From CAZMXI01 sp964570205 (GTDB lineage Bacteria > Planctomycetota > Phycisphaerae > Tepidisphaerales > Tepidisphaeraceae), in contig CAZMXI010000002.1 in assembly GCA_964570205.1 (NCBI GenBank), positions 10,221 to 74,220 on the forward strand: DNA of 64,000 nucleotides, given 5' to 3'. A model generated the notes under the pieces. The model saw nothing but the letters and a program-made list of their open reading frames with translations, was not told the DNA's origin and did no database searches. Both the position numbers and the translations under genes were made by a program. Positions 28,916-37,876 of the stretch are shown one piece after another. How positions within the stretch are numbered: the first letter of the stretch is position 1; the number at the start of each line of letters is the position of its first letter.

Positions 28916-29805
28916 AATCGATTGGCTATTATCCCGGATGCAGTCTTGGCGGCACGGCGGCGGAATACGACATATCGCTCAGGGCAGTGGTGTCGCAACT
29001 GGGCATCGAATTGCAGGAAGTTCCCGACTGGGTCTGCTGCGGCGCCACATCAGCGCACGCGATGGACCACACCGCAGCCCTGGGGCTGGCCAGCCAGACC
29101 CTGGCGAATGCCCATCGTGCGGGCCTGAAGCAGGTGCTGGCGCCGTGTGCGATGTGCTATTCGCGGCTGGCGTCGGCCGGGCATGAGCTGTTGAGCCATC
29201 CCGACATGGCGGCGCGGGTGGCCGAGGCCCTTCATGAGCCGGATGCGGCATTTGCCCAGGTTCAGGCGGTGAACGTGCTGGACTGGCTTGAGCGGCTGCC
29301 CGAGGGGCTGATCCGGGGCGCGATCAAGCAGCCGCTGAAGGGCTTGAAGGCGGCCTGTTACTATGGCTGTCTGCTGGTTCGGCCGGCGAAGATCACCGGC
29401 GCGACGAACACGGAGGCGCCGCGGAGCATGGAGCGAATCGTCAGCCTGACGGGCGCCGAACCGGTGCGATGGCCGATGGCGCTGGAATGCTGCGGAGGCT
29501 CGTTCGCGTTGTCGCGCAAACAGGTGGTGTTGCGGCAGACGCAGCGCATCTGTGAGTCGGCGCGGCGAGCGGGGGCCGACGTGCTGGTGCTGGCGTGCCC
29601 CATGTGCCATGCCAACCTCGACATGCGGCAGAGCGAAGTCGGCATGCGCGGCGACAAGGCGATCCCCGTTGTGTATCTGACGCAGTTGCTGGGCCTGGCG
29701 CTGGGCGCTGATCGGTCCATGCTGGGTCTCGGGTCACATTTCGTTGCGACTGAGGTTGTGGTGAACAAGCTGTTCGCCCCGGGGCCTGTCACCCAGGGCG
29801 CATAA
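28912..29805 (+). CDS. hdrB: Heterodisulfide reductase subunit B-like (CCG domains)
   Basis: 297 residues. The ATG overlaps the hdrC stop by four bases. Two complete cysteine-rich CCG motifs are present: C in YYPGCSLGG, CC in DWVCCGATSA and CAMC in the first; C in YYGCLLVRP, CC in LECCGGSF and CPMC in the second. In archaeal HdrB these bind two non-cubane [4Fe-4S] clusters where the disulfide is cleaved. The disulfide substrate in bacteria is unsettled; DsrC-like or other thiol proteins have been proposed. Confidence 0.93.
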   Translation: MKSIGYYPGCSLGGTAAEYDISLRAVVSQLGIELQEVPDWVCCGATSAHAMDHTAALGLASQTLANAHRAGLKQVLAPCAMCYSRLASAGHELLSHPDMAARVAEALHEPDAAFAQVQAVNVLDWLERLPEGLIRGAIKQPLKGLKAACYYGCLLVRPAKITGATNTEAPRSMERIVSLTGAEPVRWPMALECCGGSFALSRKQVVLRQTQRICESARRAGADVLVLACPMCHANLDMRQSEVGMRGDKAIPVVYLTQLLGLALGADRSMLGLGSHFVATEVVVNKLFAPGPVTQGA

Positions 29806-29814
29806 AGGTGCATC

Positions 29815-31812
29815 GTGTCACGTATAGGCGTTTTCATTTGTCACTGCGGCGAGAACATCGGCAAGACAGTGGACTGCGCGGCCGTCGCCGAGGCGGCCAG
29901 GTTGTTTCCTGGCGTGGCCTATGCCGTGGATTACCGATACACGTGCTCGGAGCCGGGGCAGGCGCAGATTCGCGATGCCATCGCGAAGCACGGACTGACC
30001 GGCGTAGTGGTGGGGGCGTGCTCGCCTCGCATGCACGAGAAGACGTTTCGGCGGACCTGTGCAGAGGCGGGAATGAATCCGTACCTGTGCGAGATCGCCA
30101 ACTTGCGCGAGCAATGCTCGTGGGTGCATCCGGACCGCAAAGAGGCGACCGCCAAGGCGATCGACATCGTGCGATCGACGGTGTCCAGGGTGCAGCGAAA
30201 CACCCCGTTGACGCCGATCCGCGTGCCGCTGACCAAGCGGGCGCTGGTGATTGGCGGCGGGATCGCAGGGATTCAGGCGGCGCTGGATATCGCCGAGGCG
30301 GGGGTGGAGGTGGTGCTGCTGGAGCGATCAAGTTCGCTGGGCGGCCATATGGCACAGCTTTCGGAGACGTTTCCCACCCTCGACTGCTCGCAGTGCATCC
30401 TCACGCCGCGCATGGTCGAGGCGGCGACGCACAAGAACATCCGGCTGGAGACCTACGCGGAGTTGGAGAAGATCGAGGGATATGTCGGCAACTTCAAGGC
30501 CACCATTCGCCGCAAGGCTCGCTATATTGACTGGAGCAAGTGCACGGGTTGCGGCACGTGCTATCAGAAATGCCCGCAGAAGAAGCTGCTGAGCGAGTTC
30601 GATGAGGAACTGGGCAAGCGCACGGCGATCGGGGTGCCTTTCCCGCAGGCGGTGCCCAACAAGCCGGTGATCGACGCGGAGAACTGCACGAAGCTGAAAA
30701 ACGGCAAGTGCGGCGTATGCCAGAAGGTTTGTCCGACGGGTGCGATTGATTACGAGCAGAAGGATGAGCTGGCGACGGTGGATGTGGGTGCGATTGTGGT
30801 CGCCACCGGGTTCCAGGTGCTGGACAAACAACATCTGCCGGCGTACGCCGATGGGGATGATCCCGACGTCGTGACGGGGCTGCAATTCGAGCGGCTGGCG
30901 TCGGCGTCCGGGCCGACCGGCGGCGAGATCAGACGTCCTAGCGACGGCAAGGAGCCGGAGACTGTCGTTTTCGTACAATGCGCCGGCTCGCGCGACAGCG
31001 CCAAGGGGCGGGCGTATTGCAGCAAGATCTGCTGCATGTACACGGCCAAGCACGCGATGCTCTATCGGCACAAGGTGCATGGCGGCAGGGCGTTTGTCAT
31101 GTGCATGGATGTGCGGACCGCGGGCAAGGGTTACGACGAGTTCTACCGCCGGGCGACGGAGCAGGATGGGGTGGTGTATATCCGCTCGCGCGCCGCCCGG
31201 ATTTACCGCGAGGACGGCAAGCTGGTTGTTCAGGCGGCCGATACGCTCAACGGCGGCGAGCGGATCGACATCAAGGCAGACATGGTGGTGCTGGCCACGG
31301 CAGCTATTCCACAGTCCGACGTCAAACAGCTTGCGCAAACGCTCGGCATTGGCTACGACGAGTATGGCTGGCTCAGCGAGGCGCATCCGAAGCTTCGGCC
31401 GGTCGAGACAAATACGGCGGGGATTTTCCTGGCCGGCGCGTGCCAGGGGCCCAAGGACATCCCCGAATCGGTTGCTGCGGCGTCGGCGGTGGCGGCGAAG
31501 GTGCTGGGTCTGCTGGCGGGAACCGAACTCCAACGCGATCCGGTGATCGCTCGAGTGCATCGCGCCGCGGCGCCGGTGTATTCCAATTGCGTCGGCTGCT
31601 TCGCGTGCGCAGCGGCGTGCCCCTATAAGGCGATCGAGCGCGAGGAGATTCGGGACCGAAAGGGCAACCTGATCAAGACGGTGGCGAAGGTGAACAGCGG
31701 GCTGTGCCAGGGTTGCGGCACCTGCGTGAGCATCTGCCGTGCCAAATGCATTGACCTGGACGGATTCACCGAAGACCAGGTCTACGCCGCGCTGGCGGAA
31801 TTGGCCGTGTAG
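29815..31812 (+). CDS. hdrA: Heterodisulfide reductase subunit A-like flavoprotein
   Basis: 665 residues, GTG start 9 bases after hdrB. N-terminal HdrA domain (RIGVFICHCGENIGKT), FAD-binding motif GGGIAGIQAALDIAEAG (about 145), the HdrA signature SSSLGGHMAQLSETFPTLDC, and several ferredoxin-type cluster motifs: CTGCGTCYQKC, CGVCQKVC, CVGCFACAAACP and CQGCGTCVSIC. The FAD is the electron-bifurcating site in methanogen Hdr. The Cys-rich C-terminal ferredoxin domain is complete. It is the core of the complex formed with the neighbouring hdrB, hdrC and flx genes. Confidence 0.95.
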   Translation: MSRIGVFICHCGENIGKTVDCAAVAEAARLFPGVAYAVDYRYTCSEPGQAQIRDAIAKHGLTGVVVGACSPRMHEKTFRRTCAEAGMNPYLCEIANLREQCSWVHPDRKEATAKAIDIVRSTVSRVQRNTPLTPIRVPLTKRALVIGGGIAGIQAALDIAEAGVEVVLLERSSSLGGHMAQLSETFPTLDCSQCILTPRMVEAATHKNIRLETYAELEKIEGYVGNFKATIRRKARYIDWSKCTGCGTCYQKCPQKKLLSEFDEELGKRTAIGVPFPQAVPNKPVIDAENCTKLKNGKCGVCQKVCPTGAIDYEQKDELATVDVGAIVVATGFQVLDKQHLPAYADGDDPDVVTGLQFERLASASGPTGGEIRRPSDGKEPETVVFVQCAGSRDSAKGRAYCSKICCMYTAKHAMLYRHKVHGGRAFVMCMDVRTAGKGYDEFYRRATEQDGVVYIRSRAARIYREDGKLVVQAADTLNGGERIDIKADMVVLATAAIPQSDVKQLAQTLGIGYDEYGWLSEAHPKLRPVETNTAGIFLAGACQGPKDIPESVAAASAVAAKVLGLLAGTELQRDPVIARVHRAAAPVYSNCVGCFACAAACPYKAIEREEIRDRKGNLIKTVAKVNSGLCQGCGTCVSICRAKCIDLDGFTEDQVYAALAELAV

Positions 31813-31874
31813 CCGCGGGCATTGCTTGTGGCTGGACTGACGAAGCGGCGAGAGGAATCGGGCTGTGTATTGCC

Positions 31875-31888
31875 GCCCCGTCCGGGGC
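31875..31888 (+). other. Small hairpin between hdrA and the flxD-like gene
   Basis: GCCCC-GTCC-GGGGC forms a 5-bp GC stem with a 4-base loop in the 97-bp space between hdrA and the next gene, just before the AAGGA ribosome site (31898-31902). It may mark RNA processing or stabilisation. There is no T-run. Confidence 0.35.
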
Positions 31889-31909
31889 TTATTGCATAAG
31901 GATGATAGT

Positions 31910-33280
31910 GTGACGCAAGCTGCGGTACATCGTGATGCGGGCAATGCCGGGGCATTTGAGCCCCGAATCGTCGCGTTCGTATGCAAGTGGTGCACGTATG
32001 CAGGCGCGGATCTGGCGGGCACCAGCCGGATGGTCTATCCGCCGAACGTGCGGACGATCATGCTGCCCTGCACCGGTCGGATCGACGTGGCTTTTGTCCT
32101 GCGCGCCATGCTTCAGGGCGCTGACGGGGTGATCGTTTCCGGGTGCCATCCGGGCGACTGCCACTACACCGCCGGCAACTACCGGGCGAGAAGGCGCTGG
32201 ATTCTGTTTCGCGACCTGCTCGATACCGTGGGCATGGACCTGCGCCGGCTGGAAGTGGCGTGGATCAGCGCGGCCGAGGGCGCCAAGTGGGTCAAGACGA
32301 TCGATGCCTTCACGCGCCGGATTCGCGATCTTGGCCCGTACACGGTGGTCCAGCGCGTCGCCGCGGACCGCCGTCCGGCGATCGCCGCAGGCGCTGATGT
32401 GCCCGTGATGGAGCACGCCGCCGCGTCCGCCGAACTGGTTGCGGCGCAGCCGGCGCTGGTGGCCGCCGCCAAAGAGTCGCTGGAGACGGGCAAGGTTCGC
32501 GCCATTGTTGGCTGGATGAAGAACTGGACGCTGCTGAAGCCCCGGCCGATGTGGATCACCTCTGCCAACGAGGCCGCCGGCCTGTTGCAGCCCGCCGACC
32601 ATCCCGGCAACCTTGCCCGCTTCCTGAAAAGCACCGCGTTCAAGGGGTTTTCACCCATCGGGATCATCGCGCGCACCAGTGAAATGCTCGCCCTGAATGT
32701 GCTGCTTCAGGAGTCGCAACTTGATCCGGCTAACATCATTGTCTTTGCTGTTGGCCCGGACGGACAATTCCTGGGTACGATGAGCCTTGATGAGGCCTGC
32801 GCGGCCTTGGTCGACGAGCCGTTGAAGAACCTGGCGGCCGACCGGCCGGTCGGGTTTTCGGACAGCACGCTGAGGCAACTCGATGAATTGATGTCCAGGA
32901 CGCCCGATGAGCGTTGGGCGTTCTGGTCCAGTCAATTTGCCAACTGCATCAAGTGCTATGCCTGCCGTGGCTCCTGCCCGATGTGCAACTGCGAGCAGTG
33001 TTTCGCCGACAAGAACCAGCCGCAGTGGTTCCCGACGGCGGCCGACGGGCCGGGCAACATCGCCTGGCACATCATCCGGGCGTTCCATCTGGCGGGGCGG
33101 TGTGTGGGGTGCGGTGCGTGCCAGAGCGCATGCCCGGCCGGCATCCCGCTGAACATCCTGGGCGCGGCGTTGGCGAGGTCGGCGTTGAAGAACTTCGACC
33201 ATCGTGCCGGCGTCGATCCCAAGGCCGCGCCGCTGCAGTCTGACTACAAAGCCAACGACCACGAGTCGTTTATCCTCTAG
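31910..33280 (+). CDS. Fusion of MvhD/FlxD-like and FlxC-like iron-sulfur subunits
   Basis: 456 residues from a GTG at 31910, with AAGGA 7 nt upstream. Residues about 18-150 are an MvhD domain: PRIVAFVCKWCTYAGAD, LPCTGRIDV, SGCHPGDCHYTAGN, with C25, C28, C54, C79 and C84 for a [2Fe-2S] cluster. An Ala-rich stretch (about 160-205) leads to a second region ending in two cysteine clusters, CIKCYACRGSCPMCNCEQC near 345 and CVGCGACQSACP near 398. MvhD links the electron input module to HdrA. In Desulfovibrio flxABCD-hdrABC, FlxD and FlxC are separate proteins. Assigning the second half as FlxC is based on context and cluster pattern. Confidence 0.8.
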   Translation: MTQAAVHRDAGNAGAFEPRIVAFVCKWCTYAGADLAGTSRMVYPPNVRTIMLPCTGRIDVAFVLRAMLQGADGVIVSGCHPGDCHYTAGNYRARRRWILFRDLLDTVGMDLRRLEVAWISAAEGAKWVKTIDAFTRRIRDLGPYTVVQRVAADRRPAIAAGADVPVMEHAAASAELVAAQPALVAAAKESLETGKVRAIVGWMKNWTLLKPRPMWITSANEAAGLLQPADHPGNLARFLKSTAFKGFSPIGIIARTSEMLALNVLLQESQLDPANIIVFAVGPDGQFLGTMSLDEACAALVDEPLKNLAADRPVGFSDSTLRQLDELMSRTPDERWAFWSSQFANCIKCYACRGSCPMCNCEQCFADKNQPQWFPTAADGPGNIAWHIIRAFHLAGRCVGCGACQSACPAGIPLNILGAALARSALKNFDHRAGVDPKAAPLQSDYKANDHESFIL

Positions 33281-33287
33281 GTGTGTC

Positions 33288-35336
33288 ATGGTGAGCGTCA
33301 CGAGCGTACGTACCCTCTCCCGCGTCATGATTGATCGAGCAACGCTCGATCGGTGGCCGTCGGGGCTGCTGGCGGCAGGGCATCGCGTGATCGCCCCGGT
33401 GTCGACGGGCGGAGAGTCCGAGTACCGCGAGTTGAATCAGCAGTCCTCCATTGCCAGCTCGCTGTTCGACGGCCTGCCGCGGCAGAGCCCCAAGGCCGCG
33501 TGGTTTCCGCGAACCGAGCCGATCGTGAAGCTCAAGCGCAATGGCCGCGAATGGGCGTTTGAGGATCCGGAGAGGGAATTCCCGCGGATCGTTATTTTCG
33601 GCGCCCGTCCGTGTGATGCCGCCGCGCCCGACATCCTGGCGCCGCTGTTCGGGTGGGATTACCACGACACGTTCTTTGAAGAGCGGCTCAAGCAGCTTGT
33701 GTTTGTCGTCGCGGCGTGCTCAGCGCCTGTGGATGGCGCGTGCTTCTGCACATCGGTCAACATCGATCCGGCGGGGCAGAGCGCGGGCGACCTGTTGTTA
33801 ACGGAAATGGGCGATGGGAAAGTGCTGGCCGAGGCGCGCACCGAGGCGGGCGAAGCGCTTCTGGCGGCGATTCCCGAGGCCGAGCGGGCCAGCGTGGATG
33901 CCGACCCGCCTGGTTTGGCCGAGTTGCGGAACAGGTCGAGGCAGTCCATCACCGCAAAGTTCAACCCGGCCGACGTGCAGGCGGCGTTGCAGAAACGGTT
34001 CAAGGATCCGCTCTGGGAACAATCCGCCAGGTCCTGCCTGGCCTGCGGCACCTGCGCGTTTGTCTGCCCGACCTGCCACTGCTTCGACATTCAGGATGAG
34101 ATGGTTGGCAACACCGGCGTACGGCAGAAGAACTGGGATGCCTGCGCGTTTCCGCTGTTCACCCTCCACACATCCGGGCATAACCCCCGGCCGGATCAGT
34201 CTTCGCGCTGGCGGCAGCGGCTGAACCACAAGTTCAACTATTATCCCGAGAAGTTCAACAAGGTTCTCTGCACGGGGTGCGGCCGCTGCATGCGCCTCTG
34301 CCCGGCCGGCATGGACCTGCTGGCCGACCTTCAGGATCTGGCCAAGTCCAATGGGGCTGCCGCCGCCCCGGCACCCGCGCAGGCCCTGGTCATGCCGCCT
34401 GCCGAAACGGCCGCCCCCAGCTCGCCCACCAACATCTACCGCCCGTACCTGATGCGCATCGCCGACCTGCGCGATGAGACGCCGGACGTGCGCACGTTGC
34501 GGCTGGAATTCACCGAACCGAAGGAGGCCGAGCAGTTCACCTATCGCGTCGGCCAGTTCGGCCTCTACACCGCCCCGGGCGAGGGTGAATCCACATTCTG
34601 TATCGCATCATCCTGCACGCGCAAGGGCTACATTGAGTGCACGTTCCGCCAGGCCGGCCGCGTCACGCAAGCCCTGCGGCGGCTGAACCTGGGCGACCTG
34701 ATGGGCTTCCGCGGGCCGTATGGCAACAGCTTTCCCGTCGAGAGCTGGCGCGGGAAGAACCTGCTGTTCATCGCCGGCGGCATCGCGCTGCCACCCATGC
34801 GCAGCGTCATCCAGTACTGCCTCGATAAACGCGAAGACTACCGCGACATCACCATCGTCTACGGCGCCCGCACCTGGTCGGATCATGTGTACAAGCACGA
34901 GCTGGCCGAGTGGGAAGCCCGGCCGGATGTCAACCTCTGGCTCTGCATTGACTGGAAGCCGGTGAACGGCAACCTTGTCGAAGAGCCGGCCGACGAAGGC
35001 TGGCGGCCGCTGAACCTGAAGGACCCCAGCGCCAGCGTGCTCGATCCATCGCATCGCCGCTATACCGGCTTCGTCCCGCATCTGGTCGAGGCGGCCAAGC
35101 CCAGCCCGCGGGATTGCATCGCCATCCTGTGCGGCCCGCCGATCATGATCAAGTTTACGCTCGCCAGCCTGAAGAAGCTGGGTTTCAGCCCCGACAACGT
35201 CTACACCACGCTGGAAAACCGCATGAAATGCGGCGTGGGCAAGTGCGGCCGGTGCAATGTCGGCCCGGTGTACATCTGCAAGGAAGGCCCAGTCTTCACG
35301 GCAGCCCAGGTGGAAGCCATGCCGCCGGAACTGTAA
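33288..35336 (+). CDS. Fusion of FlxB-like iron-sulfur and FlxA-like NAD(P)H-flavin subunits
   Basis: 682 residues; the ATG at 33288 lies 7 bp after the previous gene. The N-terminal half resembles AsrA/sulfhydrogenase beta: IFGARPCDAAAPDI near 110, cluster motifs CLACGTCAFVCPTC (about 249) and CTGCGRCMRLCPAG (about 327). A low-complexity Ala/Pro linker (about 354-382) joins it to an AsrB/ferredoxin-NADP reductase-like half: FAD-site YRVGQFGLYTAPGEGE, NAD(P)-site LLFIAGGIALPPMRS, and the closing cluster CGVGKCGRCNVGP near 647. The protein would oxidise NAD(P)H and feed electrons via the MvhD-like subunit to HdrA. The linker is good evidence that two ancestral subunits fused. Confidence 0.85.
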   Translation: MVSVTSVRTLSRVMIDRATLDRWPSGLLAAGHRVIAPVSTGGESEYRELNQQSSIASSLFDGLPRQSPKAAWFPRTEPIVKLKRNGREWAFEDPEREFPRIVIFGARPCDAAAPDILAPLFGWDYHDTFFEERLKQLVFVVAACSAPVDGACFCTSVNIDPAGQSAGDLLLTEMGDGKVLAEARTEAGEALLAAIPEAERASVDADPPGLAELRNRSRQSITAKFNPADVQAALQKRFKDPLWEQSARSCLACGTCAFVCPTCHCFDIQDEMVGNTGVRQKNWDACAFPLFTLHTSGHNPRPDQSSRWRQRLNHKFNYYPEKFNKVLCTGCGRCMRLCPAGMDLLADLQDLAKSNGAAAAPAPAQALVMPPAETAAPSSPTNIYRPYLMRIADLRDETPDVRTLRLEFTEPKEAEQFTYRVGQFGLYTAPGEGESTFCIASSCTRKGYIECTFRQAGRVTQALRRLNLGDLMGFRGPYGNSFPVESWRGKNLLFIAGGIALPPMRSVIQYCLDKREDYRDITIVYGARTWSDHVYKHELAEWEARPDVNLWLCIDWKPVNGNLVEEPADEGWRPLNLKDPSASVLDPSHRRYTGFVPHLVEAAKPSPRDCIAILCGPPIMIKFTLASLKKLGFSPDNVYTTLENRMKCGVGKCGRCNVGPVYICKEGPVFTAAQVEAMPPEL

Positions 35337-35347
35337 ACGGTGGAGCG

Positions 35348-35365
35348 TGACGGATTCGGGCGTCA
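35348..35365. terminator. Weak hairpin between convergent genes
   Basis: TGACG, 8-nt loop, CGTCA in the 54-bp space between the end of the flx genes and the convergent membrane-protein gene. A short stem without T-run, so only a tentative terminator. Confidence 0.2.
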
Positions 35366-35390
35366 GCCCGCATGACCAGCGCAAATCGCT

Positions 35391-36182
35391 CTACGGCGCG
35401 GCCGAGGTGGCCGGCGGATTGATGCCCTGCTGCAACTGCCGGAGCATCACGGTTGCTTCCTGAGCGCCCAGCCACTCGACATGCCCATCGGCAAAGAGCA
35501 CGTTCATGCCCCTTCTCCCGTGATTCCCGGGCCGGTCGTACGCGATCACCGTGTCGTCCGGGATGCCTCGCTGCATTCCCGCGCCGATGTACACGAACGA
35601 GCAATGCCTCGGCTCGTTGAGTTGCGCGGCGGCTTGCCGTGTGGTGGGGCCGGAGACGGGCTGGTCGTCTGTGGCCGGGCAGATGAACACCTGCGGGTCC
35701 AATTCGGCGTACAGGTAAAGCTGTTCCAGCCGGTCGGGGTATGCGCCGTGGTCCTGGGCGTAGGCGTGAATGCGATGGCCGATCTCCCGCAGTCTGGAAT
35801 AGCAAAACCCCGTCTGCAGGGTTGCCCTCGCCTCAATGATGCAATACCCGACCCCGGTCAACCCGGCCACCCCCATCGTCAATCCGATGGCGGAGTAGAC
35901 CGCGCCACATCGCTGACGCTTGGCGCGAATCAGCCCGACAAGGCCCAAGGCGGCGGCCAACCCGGCCAGGATTGCGCCCAGTGGCAACGCCAGCAGGATA
36001 ATATTGGCTTCAGGCGCCAGCAGTGCCGCCGCCGCGATACACACGCTGATCCCGCAGGCCAGGCTCTGAACGGCGGCCGGGTTGCATGGACTGGTCCGGT
36101 ACACGCTCACGTTGTGCAATGAGGCCGGCCGATCTTCATATCGTCCGTGGCCGGTTAGATCACCTGTGTTGTCCGGTTGCAT
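35391..36182 (-). CDS. Membrane protein with prepilin-type H-X-DG C-terminal motif
   Basis: 263 residues from the ATG at 36182 (another in-frame ATG at 36236 is possible; neither has a good ribosome site). Three hydrophobic segments occupy residues about 35-125. The C-terminal part, with ICPATDDQPVSG and then HGRRGMNVLFADGHVEW, matches the display region of planctomycete prepilin-like proteins. That motif is usually H-X9-DG; here ten residues separate His and DG. The usual prepilin N-terminus (GFTLIE) is absent, so this is not a pilin itself. Function unknown. Confidence 0.7.
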   Translation of the reverse strand: MQPDNTGDLTGHGRYEDRPASLHNVSVYRTSPCNPAAVQSLACGISVCIAAAALLAPEANIILLALPLGAILAGLAAALGLVGLIRAKRQRCGAVYSAIGLTMGVAGLTGVGYCIIEARATLQTGFCYSRLREIGHRIHAYAQDHGAYPDRLEQLYLYAELDPQVFICPATDDQPVSGPTTRQAAAQLNEPRHCSFVYIGAGMQRGIPDDTVIAYDRPGNHGRRGMNVLFADGHVEWLGAQEATVMLRQLQQGINPPATSAAP

Positions 36183-36316
36183 GCCCGGCACCCCTGCTCT
36201 CTCATTGCTCAAGGCGAGCTTACCCCAATCCCGCACTCAACGCCATTCTTCAGGTCGTCATCGCCTCGGCCGATCGCGGGCTGGTGGTGCGCGAGCGGCT
36301 GCGCTAAGATAGGGTG

Positions 36317-37846
36317 ATGAAGCTAACGACGAATACGGATGTGAGCATTAGAACGTCCAGACGTGCGGGGGCCGATGTGGGCACGGTGGCGGTGTTCGTG
36401 CCGGAGAAGATGATCCCTTCCGTGTATGGCGAGGCCGCGCAGCGGCTGGTTGACGCCGGGATTTTCCGCGGCAAGGCCAATGAGGTGGTGGTTGAACTTG
36501 TCGATTCGGGCAAGGTCAAGGCACTGACGCTGTTTCTGGTTGGGCTGGGCGAGGCGGGGAAAACAACTCTTAGCGGCCTTCGCGAGGCCGCGGGATCACT
36601 GGCCAAAGCCGTGGGCAGGTGTCGCGGGAAGCGCGTTGCCGTGTACACGCCCGGAGCGGCGGGGCTGATGCTGGGGGGCATCCCGGAAGTGGCGGCCGTG
36701 GAGGCCCTGGTTACGGGGTTTCTCCTGGGGAGTTTCAATTTCAAGGAGTGCAAAGGAACGGCCGACCAGTCGAAAGATCCCGCCCCGGGTCGTAGGGAGG
36801 TGACGATCATCACCAATGGGCCTGAGAAAGCGGTCCGGCAGACGCTCGACCGCGCCCGCATCATCGCCGAAGCGCAGAATTTTGTACGCAGCGTGACGCT
36901 TCGGCCGGGGAATGTGATCAACCCGATCTCACTGGCTAAGCTGGCGCAGGCGGTGGCGAAGGAGGCGGGGATCACGTGCCGGGTGATGGATGAGAAGCAG
37001 CTTGCGCGACTGGGGATGAACGGGGTGCTGGCGGTGGGGTTGGGTTCGCAGCATCCGCCGCGTCTGATGGTTCTCGAATACAAGCCCACGGGTGCGAAGC
37101 AGCGCAAGCCCCTGCTGGTGGTGGGCAAGGCCATCACCTTCGACACCGGTGGCATCTCGATCAAGCCGGCCGAGAAGATGCAGCGCATGACCAACGACAA
37201 GGGCGGCGGCGCGGTTGTCCTGGGCCTCATGTATGCCGCCGCGAGACTGAGGCTCCCCGTGCATCTGGTCGGGATCCTGTCCAGCGCGGAGAACACGCTG
37301 AGCGAGCGTGCCTACCGTCCGGGCGACGTGGTGACGATGTACAACGGCGTGACGGTCGAGGTCATCAGCACCGATGCCGAGGGCCGCCTGGTGTTGGGCG
37401 ATGCACTGGCGTGGGGCATCGAGACCTACAAGCCTGCCGCCGTGGTGGACCTGGCCACCCTGACGGGCGGGGTGATCGTGGCCCTGGGCAAGACAATGGC
37501 GGGCGTGATGTGCAACGATGATGCGATGTTTGCTGATATCCAGGCGTCGGCCGACGCGGCGGGAGAGAAGCTCTGGCGATTGCCCGTGTGGGAAGAGCAT
37601 CGGCAGCAGATCAAGAGCGACATTGCCGACATCGCCAATTCCGCCGGCCGCGAGGGTGCGGCGCTGACGGCGGGGGCGTTCCTGAGCTACTTCGTGCCCC
37701 GCGAGCCTGCCGTGCCATGGGCGCACATGGACATCGCCGGTGTGGTCGATACGGAAAAAGACCTGCCCAACTACGCCAAGGGCGCGACGGGCTGGGGCGT
37801 GCGGACCCTCATGGAGTGGCTGACGCGCCGGGCCAATGGCGGATGA
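36317..37846 (+). CDS. pepA: Leucyl aminopeptidase (M17 family)
   Basis: 509 residues. The N-terminal macro-like domain is followed by the catalytic domain with VGKAITFDTGGISIKP (lysine and metal ligand), MTNDKGGGAVVLG, and STDAEGRLVLGDALAW (Asp/Glu ligands and catalytic Arg). All M17 metal and catalytic positions appear present. It removes N-terminal residues from peptides using two metal ions, normally as a hexamer in the cytoplasm. The GTG at 36314 and ATG at 36317 are adjacent start options. Confidence 0.95.
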   Translation: MKLTTNTDVSIRTSRRAGADVGTVAVFVPEKMIPSVYGEAAQRLVDAGIFRGKANEVVVELVDSGKVKALTLFLVGLGEAGKTTLSGLREAAGSLAKAVGRCRGKRVAVYTPGAAGLMLGGIPEVAAVEALVTGFLLGSFNFKECKGTADQSKDPAPGRREVTIITNGPEKAVRQTLDRARIIAEAQNFVRSVTLRPGNVINPISLAKLAQAVAKEAGITCRVMDEKQLARLGMNGVLAVGLGSQHPPRLMVLEYKPTGAKQRKPLLVVGKAITFDTGGISIKPAEKMQRMTNDKGGGAVVLGLMYAAARLRLPVHLVGILSSAENTLSERAYRPGDVVTMYNGVTVEVISTDAEGRLVLGDALAWGIETYKPAAVVDLATLTGGVIVALGKTMAGVMCNDDAMFADIQASADAAGEKLWRLPVWEEHRQQIKSDIADIANSAGREGAALTAGAFLSYFVPREPAVPWAHMDIAGVVDTEKDLPNYAKGATGWGVRTLMEWLTRRANGG

Positions 37847-37876
37847 AGCCGGGCCGGCCAGCGCATAGGATTGTGC

